Assembly (NCBI GenBank): GCA_016708875.1
Contig: JADJFA010000024.1
Coordinates: forward strand, 16,182 to 80,181
DNA: 64,000 nt
Origin: Lewinellaceae bacterium
Lineage (GTDB): Bacteria > Bacteroidota > Bacteroidia > Chitinophagales > Saprospiraceae
Direction of reading: 5' to 3'
Of the stretch, positions 25,022 to 33,001 are shown in pieces. The notes below the pieces were generated by a model. The model made no database searches. It was not told the origin of the DNA and worked only from the letters and a program-made list of their open reading frames with translations. The number at the start of each line of letters is the position of its first letter. Positions within the stretch are counted from its first letter, which is position 1. Position numbers and translations under genes: made by a program.

Positions 25022-25038
25022 GTCCCGCCCATCGGGAC
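25022..25038 (+). promoter_or_regulatory. Short hairpin GTCCCG/CGGGAC before rplA
   Basis: A 6-bp stem with a 5-base loop, 22 bases upstream of the rplA ATG. It could be part of L1 feedback control or a relative of the GTCCC-GGGAC palindromes at 2917 and 3061. Neither is shown by sequence alone. Confidence 0.3.
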
Positions 25039-25060
25039 GTTATACCTTAACACACAATCA

Positions 25061-25759
25061 ATGGCAAAGAAGTTAACAAAAAAACGCAAAGCCGTTGAAG
25101 GGAAAGTTGACCCAGACAAGCTCTACTCGCTCAATGAAGCGATGGCACTTGTAAAAGAAGTCAACACGACCAAATTCAACGCATCGGTTGATGTGCACGT
25201 CCGCCTCGGGGTGGACCCGCGCAAAGCCGACCAAGCCCTGCGCGGCACAGTATCCCTGCCACACGGTACAGGCAAAACCAAGCGCGTGCTGGTGTTTTGT
25301 ATGCCCGACAAGGTAGAAGAAGCAAAAGCCGCAGGTGCCGACCACGTCGGTCTTGAAGATTACATTCAAAAAGTATCGGAAGGCTGGATGGACATTGACG
25401 TGATCATCGCCACACCCAACGTGATGGCTCAACTCGGTAAAGTTGCGCGCGTTCTTGGCCCTCGCGGCCTGATGCCCAACCCAAAAACGGGTACGGTCAC
25501 CAACGACATTGCTAACGCAGTTTCCGAGGTCAAAAAAGGTAAAATCGCTTTCCGCGTGGACAAGTTCGGTATCATACATGCCTCCATCGGGCGTGTATCC
25601 TTTACACCCGAACAATTGGCCGACAATGCACACGAACTCGTGTCAACACTGGTAAAAATGAAACCCTCTTCTTCTAAAGGTATTTATATGAGGACCGTTT
25701 CTGTAGCCAGTACCATGAGTCCCGGCATTGCTGTGGATCCAAAGTCCATCAAGGTTTAA
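25061..25759 (+). CDS. rplA: 50S ribosomal protein L1
   Basis: 232 residues from ATG 25061 (MAKKLTKKRKAV). The longer frame from 24968 reads through the hairpin and is not credible. The conserved VDVHVRLGVDPRKADQALRGTVSLPHGTGK and GPRGLMPNPKTGTVT segments are present. L1 forms the mobile L1 stalk and in many bacteria represses its own operon. Confidence 0.95.
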   Translation: MAKKLTKKRKAVEGKVDPDKLYSLNEAMALVKEVNTTKFNASVDVHVRLGVDPRKADQALRGTVSLPHGTGKTKRVLVFCMPDKVEEAKAAGADHVGLEDYIQKVSEGWMDIDVIIATPNVMAQLGKVARVLGPRGLMPNPKTGTVTNDIANAVSEVKKGKIAFRVDKFGIIHASIGRVSFTPEQLADNAHELVSTLVKMKPSSSKGIYMRTVSVASTMSPGIAVDPKSIKV

Positions 25760-25770
25760 ATGGTTGATTT

Positions 25771-25824
25771 GGCCATTTGTTTATTCGGTTATCACCCAAT
25801 AAACATTTAACCAAATAAACATTC
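25771..25824. repeat. AATAAACA-word hairpin between rplA and rplJ
   Basis: TGTTTATTCGGTTA faces TAACCAAATAAACA with one mismatch, and AATAAACAT occurs twice. It lies in the rplJ leader, where other bacteria place the L10 control structure; here it seems to be the same kind of spacer hairpin as elsewhere. Confidence 0.7.
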
Positions 25825-25856
25825 TCTCAACACTCACCATTTCAACATATATAGAA

Positions 25857-26384
25857 ATGACCAGAGACGAAAAAACGGCAGCGATTGCAGAACTCAAGGA
25901 GGAACTGGGAAACACCCCGTTCTTCTACCTCACGGATTCTTCGACGCTTACCGTTGCTAAAATCAACAAATTTCGTCGGATGTGCTTCGAGCAAGGCATC
26001 AAAGTCAAAGTGGCAAAAAACACTTTGATTCAAAAAGCGCTCGAAAGCGAACCCGAATCTAAAGGCTACGCAGCGCTGTATGGCAGCCTGAGCGGCCCAA
26101 CCACTATTCTGATTTCCTCGAACCCTAAGGCTCCGGCCAAATTGCTCGAAGAATTCCGCAAAACAGAAGAGCGCCCGCTCTTGAAAGCAGCATACATTGA
26201 TTCTTCCGTTTTCATTGGCGACGAGCATCTCGCTGCCTTGGTTAAGTTGAAGAGCAAAGAAGAGATGGTCGGTGAGATCATCGGCTTGCTGCAATCTCCG
26301 GGTCGTCGCCTCGCTAGCCAACTCACTGCTGCCGGTTCTAAGATTGCCGGTATCGTGAAGACGCTGGAAGAACGCGCTCAGTAA
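25857..26384 (+). CDS. rplJ: 50S ribosomal protein L10
   Basis: 175 residues. N-terminal TRDEKTAAIAELKEEL and NTLIQKALE are the rRNA-binding part; the C-terminal helix binds L7/L12 dimers. Normal length and order. A GGCAGT-word hairpin follows immediately. Confidence 0.93.
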   Translation: MTRDEKTAAIAELKEELGNTPFFYLTDSSTLTVAKINKFRRMCFEQGIKVKVAKNTLIQKALESEPESKGYAALYGSLSGPTTILISSNPKAPAKLLEEFRKTEERPLLKAAYIDSSVFIGDEHLAALVKLKSKEEMVGEIIGLLQSPGRRLASQLTAAGSKIAGIVKTLEERAQ

Positions 26385-26390
26385 AAGGAG

Positions 26391-26456
26391 TTGGCAGTAG
26401 CGGTCGACAGTAAGCAGTAGTACTCCTGCCCACTGCAAATTGCAACTGCCACTTAA
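26391..26456. repeat. GGCAGT-word hairpin between rplJ and rplL
   Basis: GTTGGCAGTAGCGGTCGACAG on the left (starting 26391) faces CACTGCAAATTGCAACTGCC on the right. It is the same word as at 23260, but the arms are only loosely paired. Confidence 0.65.
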
Positions 26457-26550
26457 AATTTGGCTTCCAAGTTCGCACCATACCCCCAATTGACCCTCTG
26501 AAAACCTTTGTTTCCAACATTTTCGCAAACAACTTTTAAAATTCTACATC

Positions 26551-26931
26551 ATGGCAGATTTGAAAGCACTGGCTGAAAAGCTCGTGGGCCTTACAATTAA
26601 AGAAGCCAACGAGTTGGCTGGTATCCTCAAAGACGATTACGGTATTGAGCCTGCTGCTTCGGCAGTTGCAATTGCAGCCCCATCGGGCGGCGGCGGCGGC
26701 GATGCTGCACCAGCTGAAAAGACTGAGTTCGACGTGATCCTGAAAGATGCTGGCGCAAACAAGCTCAACATCGTGAAAGAAGTGAAGAACCTTCTGGGCC
26801 TCGGCCTTAAAGAAGCAAAAGACCTAGTGGACGGCGCCCCAAGCCCGCTGAAAAGCGGTGTGAACAAGGCAGAAGCAGAGTCCATCAAGTCTACGCTTGA
26901 GGCTGCTGGCGCTGTAGTCGAAGTCAAGTAA
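26551..26931 (+). CDS. rplL: 50S ribosomal protein L7/L12
   Basis: 126 residues. The N-terminal dimerisation part (LKALAEKLVGLTIKEANELAGILKDDYGIEP) is joined by an alanine/glycine hinge to the C-terminal factor-binding domain (EFDVILKDAGANKLNIVKEVKNLLGLGLKEAKDLVDGAP). It recruits elongation factors to the ribosome. A terminator-like hairpin follows. Confidence 0.96.
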   Translation: MADLKALAEKLVGLTIKEANELAGILKDDYGIEPAASAVAIAAPSGGGGGDAAPAEKTEFDVILKDAGANKLNIVKEVKNLLGLGLKEAKDLVDGAPSPLKSGVNKAEAESIKSTLEAAGAVVEVK

Positions 26932-27042
26932 GACTGGTTTTCGGGCTTACAGCGCCTTCGGTTCTTATCCGGTGCTGTTTCTCTGAATTCTTGACTTGCT
27001 TATTTCGACACCATGCTCGCTACTCACTTAAAGTACAGATAG

Positions 27043-27100
27043 ACAAACAGTTAGGCTTGGCACTCGCCCCCCGCGGGAAGTGTCAAGCCTCTTGTTGTCT
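27043..27100 (+). terminator. Long hairpin after rplL, probable attenuator/terminator
   Basis: AGGCTTGGCACT (27053-27064) pairs with AGTGTCAAGCCT (27079-27090), and ATAGACAA outside pairs with TTGTCTAT. A weak T stretch (ATTTT) follows. In the L10-L12/rpoB junction of many bacteria a partial terminator lowers rpoBC expression. Confidence 0.65.
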
Positions 27101-27107
27101 ATTTTAG

Positions 27108-27228
27108 TGATTAGTTTATTGGTGATTGGTAAACCGGTAGATAGGAAATGAGGTTTAATTGACCTGCCTTTCAAATCACCAATCGCCAGTCCACCAATTA
27201 CCAGTCCTCCAATCAACCAATAACCAGA
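27108..27228. repeat. GGTGATTGGT-word hairpin between rplL and rpoB
   Basis: The left arm holds GTGATTAGTTTATTGGTGAT; the right arm repeats the complement four times (CACCAATCGCC, CACCAATTACC, CCTCCAATC, AACCAATAACC). It is imperfect. The same word appears at 38693, 40112-40174 and 58446. Confidence 0.7.
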
Positions 27229-27257
27229 TTGCCAACCAGCATTTTTTGCAAAAAAAT

Positions 27258-30200
27258 ATGACCAATCAAGGCATCTCTAACGAGACATTTCCAATAACAG
27301 GCGTTCAGGAACGTACAAATTTTGGGAAAATACGTCTCGCAGGTCACTACCCTGACCTCCTCGAAATCCAGTTGAAGTCGTTCCAGGAATACTTCCAGTT
27401 GGAAACCACTCCAGACAATCGTATCAACGAGGGTCTTTACCGTGTATTCCAAGAAAATTTCCCCATCGCTGATGCGCGGAACATCTTCAACCTGGAATTC
27501 CTCGACTACTTCATTGACCCCCCGCGTTACACCATCGAAGAGTGTATGCAGCGTGGCCTCACCTATTCGGTGCCCTTGAAGGCGAAACTCCGCCTCACCT
27601 GTAATGATCCCGAACACATTGATTTCGAGACGAAAGTGCAGGATGTATTCCTTGGGAATATCCCCTACATGACCCCAAAAGGGACCTTCGTAATCAACGG
27701 GGCAGAACGCGTGATTGTCTCGCAACTACACCGCTCACCGGGCGTGTTCTTTGGTCAGAGCTATCACCCGAACGGGACAAAAATCTACTCGGCGCGTGTT
27801 ATTCCTTTCAAGGGCGCCTGGATGGAATTTGCCACCGATATCAACCTGGTCATGTATGCATACATTGACCGTAAAAAGAAATTTCCTGTCACCACGCTGC
27901 TTCGCGCCATCGGCTTTGACACAGACAAAGCCATTCTCGACCTGTTCAACCTCGCTGACGAGGTGGCAGTGACCCGCGAAAACATGGAAGGAGCCATTGG
28001 CCGCAAACTTGCAGCCCGTGTGCTCAAATCCTGGACGGAAGATTTCGTGGACGAAGACACTGGTGAGGTAGTGTCCATTGCCCGTAACGAAATCATTCTC
28101 GAGCGCGATGCAATTTTGGATGAAGAGAACATCGAACTCATTCTGGATGATGATACAAACGTCCCAACCATTATCCTGCAACGCAAGGATATTGAAGAGG
28201 ATTTTTCCATCATCTACAATACTTTGACAAAAGACCCGACTTCCAGCGAAGTGGAAGCGGTAAACTATATCTACCGCCAATTGCGCGGTTCTGATCCACC
28301 GGACGACGAGACAGCTCGTGGTATCATTGACAAACTGTTCTTCTCCGACAAGCGCTACAACCTTGGCGAAGTAGGCCGTTTCAAAATCAACCGCAAGCTG
28401 CTCACTAATATTGATGACAACAACCTGGTTCTAACCAAGGAAGACATCATCGCTATCGTGCGTTATATTGTCTCCTTGATCAACAACAAGGCTGAGATTG
28501 ACGATATTGACCACCTTTCCAATCGCCGTGTACGCACGGTGGGCGAACAATTGTATGCCCAGTTCGGTGTCGGTCTTGCTCGTATGGCGCGTACCATTCG
28601 TGAGCGGATGAACGTGCGTGACAATGAGGTGTTTACGCCAATTGATCTAATCAATGCGCGTACGCTTTCTTCGGTGATCAACTCGTTCTTTGGTACCAGC
28701 CAGTTGTCCCAATTCCTTGACCAAACCAACCCGCTTTCTGAAATCACGCACAAGCGGCGTATTTCGGCTCTCGGACCAGGTGGTCTTTCGCGTGAACGCG
28801 CAGGTTTTGAGGTTCGTGACGTACACTATTCGCACTATGGTCGACTTTGCACCATCGAAACGCCAGAAGGCCCGAACATCGGTCTTATTTCGACGCTTTG
28901 CACCCACGCGAAAATCAATAAGATGGGCTTCCTTGAGACGCCTTATCGCCGTGTGAAAGATGGCAAAGTAATCCTGACCGGGGATGTGGAATACCTGTCG
29001 GCAGAGGCTGAAGACAAGATGAAGATCGCACAGGCAAACTCCCCTGTAGGAGAAGGCGGTGCGTTCCTCCTCGATCGTGTAAAAGCTCGTGAAAGCGGTG
29101 ACTTCCCGATTTTGACGCCTGATGAACTGGAGTACATTGACGTGGCTCCCAACCAGATTGTGGGTGTTTCGGCTTCGCTGATTCCATTCTTGGAAAATGA
29201 CGATGCCAACCGTGCACTCATGGGCTCGAACATGCAACGTCAGGCTGTGCCACTCATTCGCCCAAGCTCTCCCATCGTTGGAACAGGCCTGGAAGCGAAA
29301 GTAGCACGTGACTCGCGTATGCTTATCAATGCCGAAGGTTCTGGTATTGTCGAATATGTAGACGCCAACGAAATCACTATTCTTTACGACCGTACCGAGG
29401 AAGATACCCTTGTATCGTTCGAGGATGCGCGTAAAACCTATACCCTTACCAAGTTCATGCGTACCAACCAAGGCACCTGCATCAACTTGAAACCCATCGT
29501 GCGCCGTGGTCAACGTGTGGAAGCGGGCAACATCCTTTGCGAAGGTTATGCAACCCAAAACGGCGAACTTGCCCTTGGCCAAAACCTGAAAGTGGCATTC
29601 ATGCCATGGAAAGGTTACAACTTCGAGGATGCCATCGTGCTTTCGGAGCGCGTGGTGCAGGAAGACGTTTTCTCTTCCATTCACATCGAGCACTTTGAAC
29701 TTGATGTACGCGACACAAAATTGGGCGAGGAAGAATTGACCATGGACATCCCGAACGTGAGCGAAGAAGCCACCAAGGATTTGGACGAAAACGGTATCAT
29801 CCGTATCGGGGCATGGGCTAAAGAAGGAGACATTCTTATTGGTAAAATCACGCCAAAAGGTGAAACCGACCCAACACCGGAGGAAAAACTGCTCCGTGCC
29901 ATCTTTGGCGACAAAGCTGGCGACGTGAAAGACGCTTCGCTCAAAGTGCCACCTAGTATCAACGGTGTGGTCATAGACAAACAACTTTTTGCCCGCGCCA
30001 AAAAAGACAAGGTGCAAAAAGAGTCGGAAAAAGCACTGCTCGACAAACTCGAAGATGAGCACTTGGTTGCTTTGAACAAGTTGAAAACGATCCTCGTGGA
30101 TAAGATTCAACTATTGGTCAAAGACAAAACTACCAATGGCATCCGGAGTATCTACGGCGAAGAAATGGTATCGAAAGGTTCGAAACTTAGCGTTCAAATC

Positions 30201-31103
30201 TTGCGCGACACCATTAAATACGAAGAAGTAGATTACCTCAACTGGACGAGCGATAAGCATACCAACCACTTGATTTCGAGGTTGTTGCACAACTACAGCA
30301 TCAAAGTCAACGAGGAAGTAGGCCGCTATAAGCGCGAAAAATTCAACATCAGCATTGGTGACGAACTGCCTGCCGGCGTGTTGAAATTGGCAAAAGTGTA
30401 CATCGCCAAAAAACGCAAACTCAAAGTGGGTGATAAACTTGCTGGCCGTCACGGCAACAAGGGTATCGTGAGCCGCATCGTGCGTATGGAGGATATGCCA
30501 TTCCTGGAGGACGGTACTGCGGTAGACGTGGTGCTCAATCCGCTCGGTGTGCCTTCACGTATGAACCTTGGCCAAATCTTCGAAACAGTACTTGGCTGGT
30601 CGGGCGAAAAACTCGGCTGCAAGTTCGCTACACCGATTTTCGACGGAGCAAAAACCGACGAAATCGCAGCGTGGATCGAAAAGGCGGGTTTGCCAGAACT
30701 TGGTCAGACGTACCTCTCCGATGGCGAAACAGGTGACCGTTTCCACCAAAAAGCGACCGTGGGCGTGATCTACATGCTCAAACTCTCGCACATGGTGGAC
30801 GACAAGATGCACGCACGCTCGATCGGGCCATACTCGCTCATCACACAGCAGCCTTTGGGTGGTAAAGCCCAATTCGGTGGTCAGCGTTTTGGTGAGATGG
30901 AAGTTTGGGCACTAGAAGCATACGGTGCATCGAATATCCTGCAGGAGTTGTTGACCTACAAGTCGGACGACATCCAGGGCCGTGCAAAGGCTTACGAAGC
31001 CATTGTAAAATGCGACAACTTGCCCGATGCAAATATTCCAGAATCGTTCAACGTACTCGTGCACGAATTGCGTGGATTGGCGTTGGATGTGAAATTTGAA
31101 TAA
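27258..31103 (+). CDS. rpoB: DNA-directed RNA polymerase subunit beta
   Basis: 1,281 residues from ATG 27258 (MTNQGISNETFPITG). The track-long frame starting at 27159 only reads through the upstream hairpin. All beta-subunit landmarks are present, e.g. SQLSQFLDQTNPLSEITHKRRISALGPGGLSRERAGFEVRDVH (the rifampicin region, which looks like the sensitive type) and GDKLAGRHGNKGIVS with the active-site Lys/His area. The next genes are not rpoC, as would be expected, but two others; a perfect hairpin lies directly after the stop. Confidence 0.97.
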   Translation: MTNQGISNETFPITGVQERTNFGKIRLAGHYPDLLEIQLKSFQEYFQLETTPDNRINEGLYRVFQENFPIADARNIFNLEFLDYFIDPPRYTIEECMQRGLTYSVPLKAKLRLTCNDPEHIDFETKVQDVFLGNIPYMTPKGTFVINGAERVIVSQLHRSPGVFFGQSYHPNGTKIYSARVIPFKGAWMEFATDINLVMYAYIDRKKKFPVTTLLRAIGFDTDKAILDLFNLADEVAVTRENMEGAIGRKLAARVLKSWTEDFVDEDTGEVVSIARNEIILERDAILDEENIELILDDDTNVPTIILQRKDIEEDFSIIYNTLTKDPTSSEVEAVNYIYRQLRGSDPPDDETARGIIDKLFFSDKRYNLGEVGRFKINRKLLTNIDDNNLVLTKEDIIAIVRYIVSLINNKAEIDDIDHLSNRRVRTVGEQLYAQFGVGLARMARTIRERMNVRDNEVFTPIDLINARTLSSVINSFFGTSQLSQFLDQTNPLSEITHKRRISALGPGGLSRERAGFEVRDVHYSHYGRLCTIETPEGPNIGLISTLCTHAKINKMGFLETPYRRVKDGKVILTGDVEYLSAEAEDKMKIAQANSPVGEGGAFLLDRVKARESGDFPILTPDELEYIDVAPNQIVGVSASLIPFLENDDANRALMGSNMQRQAVPLIRPSSPIVGTGLEAKVARDSRMLINAEGSGIVEYVDANEITILYDRTEEDTLVSFEDARKTYTLTKFMRTNQGTCINLKPIVRRGQRVEAGNILCEGYATQNGELALGQNLKVAFMPWKGYNFEDAIVLSERVVQEDVFSSIHIEHFELDVRDTKLGEEELTMDIPNVSEEATKDLDENGIIRIGAWAKEGDILIGKITPKGETDPTPEEKLLRAIFGDKAGDVKDASLKVPPSINGVVIDKQLFARAKKDKVQKESEKALLDKLEDEHLVALNKLKTILVDKIQLLVKDKTTNGIRSIYGEEMVSKGSKLSVQILRDTIKYEEVDYLNWTSDKHTNHLISRLLHNYSIKVNEEVGRYKREKFNISIGDELPAGVLKLAKVYIAKKRKLKVGDKLAGRHGNKGIVSRIVRMEDMPFLEDGTAVDVVLNPLGVPSRMNLGQIFETVLGWSGEKLGCKFATPIFDGAKTDEIAAWIEKAGLPELGQTYLSDGETGDRFHQKATVGVIYMLKLSHMVDDKMHARSIGPYSLITQQPLGGKAQFGGQRFGEMEVWALEAYGASNILQELLTYKSDDIQGRAKAYEAIVKCDNLPDANIPESFNVLVHELRGLALDVKFE

Positions 31104-31112
31104 ACGATTCCA

Positions 31113-31144
31113 ACCCGTCCTTCGGCTTAAAGCCGAAGGACGGG
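31113..31144 (+). terminator. Perfect 16-bp hairpin directly after rpoB
   Basis: 31113-31128 and 31129-31144 are exact complements with essentially no loop beyond the turn. No T-run follows, so it may protect the 3' end or act as a partial terminator between rpoB and the inserted genes. Confidence 0.6.
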
Positions 31145-31160
31145 TCATTGAAAATTGATT

Positions 31161-31922
31161 ATGTTACAAAGCCTTCGCAAAGAGTTCAACCTGTTGAAAT
31201 TCAACACAAAACTCTATCTGGCTGGGACATACTTTACGCTCTTTGAAAAAACTTATAAGGTAGAAGGCCTGGATTTGGTGATACCGTTCAACCTGACCAA
31301 CATCCGATTCAGGGGACAGTTTCCGATCAATTTTTACGAGAAACAGGAGCGGCGTTATTTGAAGCAATTTTTGCCAAAAAACGCCACCGTACTCGAATTG
31401 GGGGCTTGTCTGGGAGTGGTGTCATGCATTACCAATCGCTTGCTGGATCATCCAGAACGGCATGTGGTGGTGGAAGCAAATCCGAACCTGGTGCCTATTA
31501 TAGAAGAGAACAAGTCGCGAAACAAGTGCGGATTTCACATTGAACACTGCATTGTTTCCAAAAACCTGGTCAACGAGTTTTTTATTGGGAAGAACATCCT
31601 GACAAGCAGCAATCGTCGCCACAGCACTGAAAAAATCAGTGTTGCGGGAAAAACAGTGGCTGAATTGGAAGGGAAATACGGGTTGAAATTTGACCTGCTA
31701 ATGATGGACATCGAAGGGGGCGAATTGGACTTTCTGCGCGAAAACCGCGAAAAGTTGAAAGAACTGAATTTGATTTTCATGGAGGTACACCCTCACCGTG
31801 ACGTTCTTTCGCCTGAAGACGTAGCAGAATGTTTGGCCATCGTAACAACAGCGGGTTTTGAAAAAGTAGTGGACGATACCAATTTTTGGGTTCTTGTACG
31901 CCGGAACGCTGTTCCGGCTTAA
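31161..31922 (+). CDS. FkbM-family SAM-dependent methyltransferase
   Basis: 253 residues from ATG 31161. VLELGACLGVVSCITNRLL is the SAM-binding loop, VVVEANPNLVPIIEEN the acidic second motif, and LLMMDIEGGELDFLRE the signature of FkbM methyltransferases (Pfam PF05050). Many of these O-methylate sugars in surface glycans. The gene stands 57 bases after rpoB, in the same direction, and is followed by a glycosyltransferase-like gene, so the pair may modify one glycan. The last seven residues (RRNAVPA) are encoded by a palindromic repeat, so the natural C-terminus may have been altered by its insertion. Confidence 0.85.
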   Translation: MLQSLRKEFNLLKFNTKLYLAGTYFTLFEKTYKVEGLDLVIPFNLTNIRFRGQFPINFYEKQERRYLKQFLPKNATVLELGACLGVVSCITNRLLDHPERHVVVEANPNLVPIIEENKSRNKCGFHIEHCIVSKNLVNEFFIGKNILTSSNRRHSTEKISVAGKTVAELEGKYGLKFDLLMMDIEGGELDFLRENREKLKELNLIFMEVHPHRDVLSPEDVAECLAIVTTAGFEKVVDDTNFWVLVRRNAVPA

Positions 31923-31946
31923 ACAGGCGAAACAGCGTTCCGCCAT
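31900..31946. repeat. GCCGGAAC-GTTCCGGC palindrome at the end of the FkbM gene
   Basis: 31900-31918 is a stem of 8 bp with a 3-base loop, followed by a second half-copy containing AGCGTTCCGCC. It covers the stop codon of the methyltransferase and most of the 29-base gap to the next gene. Confidence 0.75.
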
Positions 31947-31951
31947 ACATT

Positions 31952-32923
31952 ATGGACATCATCTCGACTTGGATTTATCTCGACAGCCCGGAAGAGCGTT
32001 CTGAATATCCGCAGGTAGGACAACAATCGCACCTGTTTGAGTTTCAGAAAACCTATTGGAAGTGTATTGCGGTGTTCTTTGCTTGTAGCGTTCAATTCAA
32101 TCCGGGAAGGCGGCACGTTTTGTTTACCAACAAACCCAAGGCCGAACTTCCTGACATTGACGGATTAGACCTGAAGGCGTTTTTAGCCGAGCGGAATGTG
32201 GAGGTAATTACCATACCAATGACCTGGCAAACGCCCCCAGGGTATTATCCAAAATGGCGCAACCAGTTCTTTGTTTTTGATATTTTTCAACAGTTTGAGC
32301 AGCATTTTGCAGAAACAAATTCTGCATTCTTGCTACTCGATTCTGACTGTATCATCCGGCATTCGCTGGACGAACTTTTCGCCGACATCCGAAAAAACGG
32401 ACTCATGGTGCTCCCTATGCCTTTTGGAGAAGACTATGATATCAACGGGATTACGCGAAAGGATATGCGGCAGATTTATTCGGATTTGGATGGGGAAGAG
32501 CTGGAAAATGTAAAACGGGTCAATCAAATGTTCCCGCCTGTCTGGGAAGCGATGATGCAGCGGTTTAAAGAAGGGAAAAAGAAGTTTCACTACGAAGGTC
32601 CGACGCTCAGTTACCTGTATTACAAAATAGGAAAATTTGGCATCGCCGATCGCTTTATCAAACGTATATGGACTTCAGCCAAATTCTCCAACGTGGAGCC
32701 GCGTGATTTTGATTTGCACATTTGGCACGTGCCGGCTGAAAAAAAGGAAGGCATCGCGCTGTTGTTGAAAAAAATCGAGGCGGGTGGTTTTTTCAAAAAG
32801 CTAGAGCCAGAACTAGTGAAAGAGATGGGCGGCTATTTAGGAATACCCAAACGAACACATTATTTGAACCTCAAGCATTATTTGAAACATACAAGATTGT
32901 ATCGGTGGCTGAAAAGCGGGTAA
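31952..32923 (+). CDS. Glycosyltransferase-like protein (GT-A fold suspected)
   Basis: 323 residues from ATG 31952 (MDIISTWIYLDSPEE). A longer frame from 31886 runs through the palindrome and is rejected. The pattern RHVLFTNKP, then FVFDIFQQFEQ, then AFLLLDSDCIIRHSLDELF suggests a nucleotide-sugar transferase with a DxD-type metal motif (DSD). I do not recognise the exact family. The partner is the FkbM methyltransferase upstream; together they separate rpoB and rpoC. After the stop, 78 bases lead to rpoC without a visible terminator. Confidence 0.55.
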   Translation: MDIISTWIYLDSPEERSEYPQVGQQSHLFEFQKTYWKCIAVFFACSVQFNPGRRHVLFTNKPKAELPDIDGLDLKAFLAERNVEVITIPMTWQTPPGYYPKWRNQFFVFDIFQQFEQHFAETNSAFLLLDSDCIIRHSLDELFADIRKNGLMVLPMPFGEDYDINGITRKDMRQIYSDLDGEELENVKRVNQMFPPVWEAMMQRFKEGKKKFHYEGPTLSYLYYKIGKFGIADRFIKRIWTSAKFSNVEPRDFDLHIWHVPAEKKEGIALLLKKIEAGGFFKKLEPELVKEMGGYLGIPKRTHYLNLKHYLKHTRLYRWLKSG

Positions 32924-33001
32924 TCCGTTCCAGTACCCTTCAAACTGAAAACAATAAATACCAATTAACCACTGACTTTTAAAAATTCTCAACTGCACAA
33001 T

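Noticed and set aside
24968..25060. N-terminal extension of L1 by 31 residues
   Set aside because: It translates the arm of the GAAGTGAT hairpin; the normal L1 start is ATG 25061.
25771..25824. Classical L10 leader riboregulator
   Set aside because: The structure is of the same iterated-word type as the other gaps, and the known L10-binding fold cannot be recognised.
27159..27257. N-terminal extension of RpoB by 33 residues
   Set aside because: The added residues translate the CCAATC-word hairpin, and RpoB of the family begins near MTNQ.
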